DNA of 8,776 nucleotides, taken from positions 1 to 8,776 of the forward strand of contig JADFTO010000107.1 in the NCBI GenBank assembly GCA_022560215.1. The letters run 5' to 3'. The notes beneath the pieces were generated by a model. The model had not been told where the DNA came from and did no database searches. It saw nothing but the letters and a program-made list of their open reading frames with translations. This DNA is from Pseudomonadota bacterium. Its GTDB lineage: Bacteria; Pseudomonadota; Alphaproteobacteria; Rhodospirillales; 2-02-FULL-58-16. Positions 5,119 through 8,776 of the stretch are shown piece after piece; the stretch's first letter is position 1; each line of letters opens with the position of its first letter. A program made the translations under genes and the position numbers.

Positions 5119-7253
5119 CGCTCGCCGCCCTCGATGCGCGAGAAATCGGCGACCCGGTTCATGGTTTCCGAGATTTGCGACAACAATTTCAAACGGTTCT
5201 CCCTCAGCGCCGTTGCGTCCACGTTGACGGTCACGCGATCGAAAAACGCGTCCACCGGATTTCGCAAGCCGGCGAGGGCGAGGACGGCACCCTCGAACTC
5301 CGCCATCTCCAGGCCCGGCCCGCTTTCCAGAATGGCCCGTTCCAACGCCTCCCAGAGGGCGGTTTCCTCGGGTTGCTTGAAATCCTTGCTCGGTTCCCCA
5401 TGGTAACTCTTTTGATCTTTCTTTTCCTCGATTCGAACGATGTTGTTGGCGCGCCGGTAGGCGACGAGGAGATTAGCGCCGTCGTCGGTATCCAGGAACC
5501 GCCCCAGGACCTCGGCCTTGCGGACGATGCGCAGCAGATCGTCGTCGGCGCCCCTGGCAAAGAGCGCATCGATCAGGTCGTGGCGGACGCCCTTGTCCCT
5601 GAGGTGCACCTTGAGCCGGTCGAAGAAAAAGGCCCTGAGGTCCTCGATGAACGCATTCAGGCGGCCCTCATCGCCGTCCCCGGGAAAGGTCTCCCAGGCC
5701 CATTCGATCAGGGTGCGGACCGAGAACGAGAGTTCGTTCTCGAGGATCAGCCGGATGACGCCGAGCGCCGCTCGCCTAAGCGCGAACGGATCCTTGGAGC
5801 CGGTCGGCTTCTCGTCCACGGCGAAGAAACCGGTCAGGCTGTCGAGCTTGTCGGCCAAGGCCACGGCGACGCTGACCGGCGCCGAGGGGCAGGAGTCATT
5901 GGGCCCCTTCGGCGCGTAGTGTTCGGCGATGGCCTCGGCGACCGGTTTTTCCTCGCCGTCGTGGAGCGCGTAGTAGCGGCCCATCACGCCTTGCAGTTCG
6001 GGGAACTCGGCCACCATCTCGGTGGACAGGTCGGCCTTGGCCAGCCGCGCCGCCCGCCGGGCGGTCTCGGCGTCGGCGGCGCAGGCTTCGGCCAGCCTGC
6101 CCGCCAGCTTCTCCACCCTTGCCGCCTTGTCCAGGACGCTGCCCAGCTTGGCGTGGAACACCCGGCCGCCGAGGTCCCCGACCCGGCTTTCCAGGGTCCG
6201 CCTGCGGTCCTGGTCCCAGAAGAACTTGGCGTCGGCGAGGCGGGCGCGCAGCACGCGCTCGTTGCCGGCAACCACGGTCTTGCCGCGGTCTTTGGTCTCG
6301 GTGTTGGCGACGACGATGAACCTCGGCGCGAGTCCGCCCTTCTTGTCGGTCAGCGCGAAATACTTCTGGTGGTGGCGCATGGCCGTGGTCAGGACTTCCC
6401 GGGGCAGGTCCATGAAAGACTCGTCGATGTCGCCGATCAGCACCACCGGCCATTCGACCAGGCCCACGATTTCGTCCAGCAGGGCCGGGTCGGGCTTCAG
6501 TTTCAGCTTGGCCTTTTTCGCCAGCTTTTGTGCTTCTTTTTCGATAATGGACCCGCGCTCAGCGGCATCGAGAATGACATAGTGATTTTCGAGCTTGGCC
6601 TTGTAGTCGGTGAAGTTTTTGACCTTGAACGGCTTGGGGCTCAGGAACGAATGGCCGATAGTCTCCGAGGAAAAACTAATTGTTTTTTCATTTTTATCAG
6701 GCGGACTTAAGCCAACCAAACCTGGAATTTTGGACCACGTACCAAGCCCTATCGTTCCTTTGATGGGTTTTCCATCAAAGATCACGAGAATGCGGCGCAA
6801 AGGCCTGACCCAAGTTAAGTCCGAGTTTCCCCATTTCATCGATTTAGGCCAAGTGAGATTAGCAATCGCTGTTTCTACAATAAGAGGCATAAACTGAGCT
6901 GTGCTTTGCTCTTTTTGCTCGACCATGGCGAAGAAAAATTCGCCTTTCTCCGTCTCGCGCCTCTCGATTTTTGTTGCCCCCATGGGCAGCGAGCCCATGA
7001 AGCCCTTGATGGCCTGTATTGGAGCATCGGTGCGGGGACCGCGTTTTTCATCGGACTTTGCAGCCTGTTTTTTTGGTAACCCTTCGACAACCAAAGTAAG
7101 CCGCCGGGGAGTGACAAAGGTTTGCAGGCTTTTAAACTCTAGCTTGTCCTTTTTTAACCCGTCGGCGATGAGACGCTTCAAATCATCCGCCGCCCGGGCC
7201 TGCATGCGGGCCGGGATTTCCTCGCTCAACAGTTCCAGCAGCAATTCGGGCAC
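5115..7253 (-). CDS. glyS: Glycyl-tRNA synthetase beta subunit
   Basis: This 712-residue protein is a full-length GlyS, the large subunit of the bacterial heterotetrameric (alpha2beta2) glycyl-tRNA synthetase; it recognises tRNA-Gly while GlyQ makes glycyl-adenylate. Recognised parts are the N-terminal ELLLELLSEEIPARMQ, FVTPRRL, MRHHQKYFAL (His294-His295), the HD-like helical region around MVAEFPELQGVMGRYYA, KDPFALRRAALGVIRL (from Lys487), and a C-terminal DALR-type anticodon-binding domain with NPVDAFFDRV. The start is GTG at 7253, four bases after the glyQ TAG, with GGGGAGG about 9 nt upstream inside glyQ. The stop overlaps the next ATG. Residues ~25-250 are encoded by clearly AT-richer DNA than the rest (about 45% GC over 6661-6960 by my count, against 75% at 6121-6180) and are lysine-rich, yet the frame is intact. 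A mosaic origin is likely. Confidence 0.95.
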   Translation of the reverse strand: MPELLLELLSEEIPARMQARAADDLKRLIADGLKKDKLEFKSLQTFVTPRRLTLVVEGLPKKQAAKSDEKRGPRTDAPIQAIKGFMGSLPMGATKIERRETEKGEFFFAMVEQKEQSTAQFMPLIVETAIANLTWPKSMKWGNSDLTWVRPLRRILVIFDGKPIKGTIGLGTWSKIPGLVGLSPPDKNEKTISFSSETIGHSFLSPKPFKVKNFTDYKAKLENHYVILDAAERGSIIEKEAQKLAKKAKLKLKPDPALLDEIVGLVEWPVVLIGDIDESFMDLPREVLTTAMRHHQKYFALTDKKGGLAPRFIVVANTETKDRGKTVVAGNERVLRARLADAKFFWDQDRRRTLESRVGDLGGRVFHAKLGSVLDKAARVEKLAGRLAEACAADAETARRAARLAKADLSTEMVAEFPELQGVMGRYYALHDGEEKPVAEAIAEHYAPKGPNDSCPSAPVSVAVALADKLDSLTGFFAVDEKPTGSKDPFALRRAALGVIRLILENELSFSVRTLIEWAWETFPGDGDEGRLNAFIEDLRAFFFDRLKVHLRDKGVRHDLIDALFARGADDDLLRIVRKAEVLGRFLDTDDGANLLVAYRRANNIVRIEEKKDQKSYHGEPSKDFKQPEETALWEALERAILESGPGLEMAEFEGAVLALAGLRNPVDAFFDRVTVNVDATALRENRLKLLSQISETMNRVADFSRIEGGER
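6500..7180. other. AT-rich segment inside glyS
   Basis: By hand count 6661-6720 has 22 G/C of 60 (37%) and 6841-6900 has 24 of 60 (40%), while 6121-6180 has 45 of 60 (75%). The shift covers glyS codons for about residues 25-250 and returns to high GC at both sides. A shorter, similar dip occurs near 5360-5450. Edges are approximate. It may be a recombined allele from a lower-GC relative, or reads from another strain assembled into the contig. Confidence 0.6.
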
Positions 7254-7257
7254 GGGG

Positions 7258-8133
<876 letters not shown>

Positions 8134-8168
8134 GGGGCTAGGGAATTCTGGGTGTTGAGTAGGAGCGG

Positions 8169-8198
8169 ACCATACTGCCGGCCCCGGGGGCCGGTCAA
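8169..8198 (-). promoter_or_regulatory. Predicted sigma-70 promoter for glyQ-glyS-ppdK
   Basis: On the minus strand TTGACC (8198-8193) and TATGGT (8174-8169) are separated by 18 bp, close to the housekeeping TTGACA/TATAAT consensus and ideal in place: the -10 ends 35 bp before the glyQ ATG. A 17-bp palindrome, CCGGCCCC-G-GGGGCCGG (8178-8194), fills nearly all the spacer and could be an operator, or simply very GC-rich spacer. Confidence 0.55.
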
Positions 8199-8220
8199 GG
8201 CGAGAGCGGGCCTCGCCGCA

Positions 8221-8466
8221 TCACCCCGGATAGGGGCAGTCCTCGCGGCCGCAGGAGACGGCGGCGGACGCGGTGACGAAGGAATCGCAGACCGGGCATC
8301 GGATCATGTCCTCGACCGCCGGCGGGCCGGGCCGGGGCCGATTCCCGTCCAGCTTGCCCCCGGCCGCGCGCATGGCCTGAATCCGTCCGATCCACTTGTA
8401 GCCGTACCAGATGGCGGCGATGACCGCCGCGGTGAACAGCAGCTTGGTAAGGCTGAACCCGAACAT
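8221..8466 (-). CDS. Small membrane-anchored protein with C-terminal zinc-ribbon-like cysteines
   Basis: This 81-residue protein begins with one hydrophobic helix (about residues 5-22, SLTKLLFTAAVIAAIWYG), followed by a basic stretch and a proline-rich linker (42-49). It ends in a cysteine cluster with Cys57 and Cys60 (RCPVCDSF) and Cys72 and Cys77 (SCGREDCPYPG), a spacing that could hold one zinc. The layout recalls the short single-helix, metal-binding hypothetical proteins of Proteobacteria (PP0621-like), and I believe similar genes sit near glyQ in Rhodospirillales. The function is unknown. The helix is probably in the inner membrane with the basic linker and cysteine tail in the cytoplasm, by the positive-inside tendency. 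The start ATG at 8466 directly precedes the hydrophobic segment. It is co-directional with glyQ, 87 bp upstream of it, but a promoter lies between them. Confidence 0.75.
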   Translation of the reverse strand: MFGFSLTKLLFTAAVIAAIWYGYKWIGRIQAMRAAGGKLDGNRPRPGPPAVEDMIRCPVCDSFVTASAAVSCGREDCPYPG

Positions 8467-8510
8467 GGGCGTCTTTGTAGAGGGGGGGCCGAGCCGCGGT
8501 CAAGGGAGCT

Positions 8511-8619
8511 TAGAGCATTTTCCACGCAAGTGGAAACATGCGACAAGCCTGCGCAGGCCGAGAGCGGCCAAAGGCAGAATCGAGACGCAATTCCATTTGA
8601 ATGGAATTCGTTCTAGAGC
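8511..8619. repeat. Two-hairpin intergenic repeat element (RIME-like)
   Basis: The element is bounded by direct copies of TAGAGC (8511-8516 and 8614-8619). Near its left end TTTCCAC/GCAA/GTGGAAA (8519-8536) is a perfect 7-bp stem with a 4-nt loop. Near its right end AATTCCAT/TTGA/ATGGAATT (8589-8608) is a perfect 8-bp stem with a 4-nt loop. Sequences of the type AGAGCATTTTCC...GGAAA and GAATTCCATT...AATGGAATT recur between genes in alphaproteobacteria and recall the rhizobial intergenic mosaic elements. The right end overlaps the stop codon of the neighbouring gene. Confidence 0.55.
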
Positions 8620-8776
8620 CCGAAGCGGCTCCACAGCAGGCGTTCCTCCACCGCCGCCAGCACGCCGGCCGCCCAGTCCCCGGGCTCCCCGCGGGGCAGG
8701 CCCCTGGCGGCGAAGGGCCAGCGCAAGAACCGCTTCGGGCGGCCCACCAGGCGCAGCTTGACCCGCTCCCCGAAAC
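8613..8776 (-). CDS. C-terminal fragment of an unidentified protein
   Basis: A minus-strand frame enters from the right edge and ends at TAG (8615-8613), giving 53 codons plus two bases. The peptide begins FGERVKLRLVGRPKRFLRW and ends with AAVEERLLWSRFGL. It is rich in arginine, leucine and tryptophan and has the high-GC third positions of the genes to its left. I do not recognise the family. The evidence is an open frame to the edge, codon bias, and strand and orientation shared with the neighbouring genes. The final codons and stop (CTC TAG) coincide with the boundary of the repeat element, so the repeat may have supplied the stop. Confidence 0.5.
   Translation of the reverse strand, partial: FGERVKLRLVGRPKRFLRWPFAARGLPRGEPGDWAAGVLAAVEERLLWSRFGL

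Noticed and set aside
4279..5406. Plus-strand frame of 375 codons across the glyS-ppdK boundary
   Set aside because: It overlaps two well-supported minus-strand genes at their coupled stop/start and shows no family features.
5175..6710. Long plus-strand frame (511 codons) opposite glyS
   Set aside because: It is a shadow of the conserved glyS gene with low-complexity composition and no motif.
8178..8194. Intrinsic terminator for the small membrane-protein gene
   Set aside because: The palindrome has no T-run after it and overlaps a convincing -35 element, so an operator or promoter spacer is the better reading.

Overview
The window appears to join two unlike genomic backgrounds. From about 2530 to the right end it looks like an alphaproteobacterium, probably Rhodospirillales-like. 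It carries glyQ, glyS and a ppdK-type gene in one minus-strand operon, a small membrane protein with a zinc-ribbon-like tail, and a two-hairpin intergenic repeat of a kind I associate with alphaproteobacteria. From 1 to about 2530 it looks like a Chloroflexota (SAR202/Dehalococcoidia-like) environmental genome. It carries the end of a DUF3179 protein, a histidine phosphatase, a repeat-dense spacer and a family III CoA-transferase. Both lineage calls come from recalled family resemblance and gene order, not from a search.

Layout, left to right: DUF3179 C-terminus (+, 2-379, partial); short spacer with a hairpin; histidine phosphatase (+, 460-1095); spacer of about 440 bp holding several perfect inverted repeats and widespread intergenic repeat sequences (1096-1536); one 1193-codon ORF (-, 1537-5118); glyS (-, 5115-7253); glyQ (-, 7258-8133) with a promoter-like sequence upstream; small membrane/zinc-ribbon-like protein (-, 8221-8466); two-hairpin repeat element (8511-8619); and the C-terminal 53 codons of an unidentified gene (-, 8613-8776).

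The centrepiece is the 1193-codon ORF. Its first ~863 residues are pyruvate, phosphate dikinase with the phospho-histidine (His468) and catalytic cysteine (Cys843) in place, but without the usual final ~20-25 residues. Its last ~335 residues are a CaiB/BaiF (family III) CoA-transferase with the catalytic Asp (Asp925) but without its N-terminal ~100 residues. The switch falls on a peptide, ELGLDY, that suits both families at that point. I think a chimeric contig join at a short shared sequence is more likely than a natural fusion enzyme, though the ORF is perfectly open across the join.

In the right half, glyQ and glyS encode the two subunits of bacterial glycyl-tRNA synthetase. Their genes are 4 nt apart, and glyS overlaps ppdK by an ATGA, so the three were probably co-transcribed and translationally coupled in their source genome. 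The glyS gene itself contains a markedly AT-richer internal segment (about 6500-7180), suggesting recombination or strain mixing. I found no CRISPR array, tRNA, rRNA, transposase or defence system.
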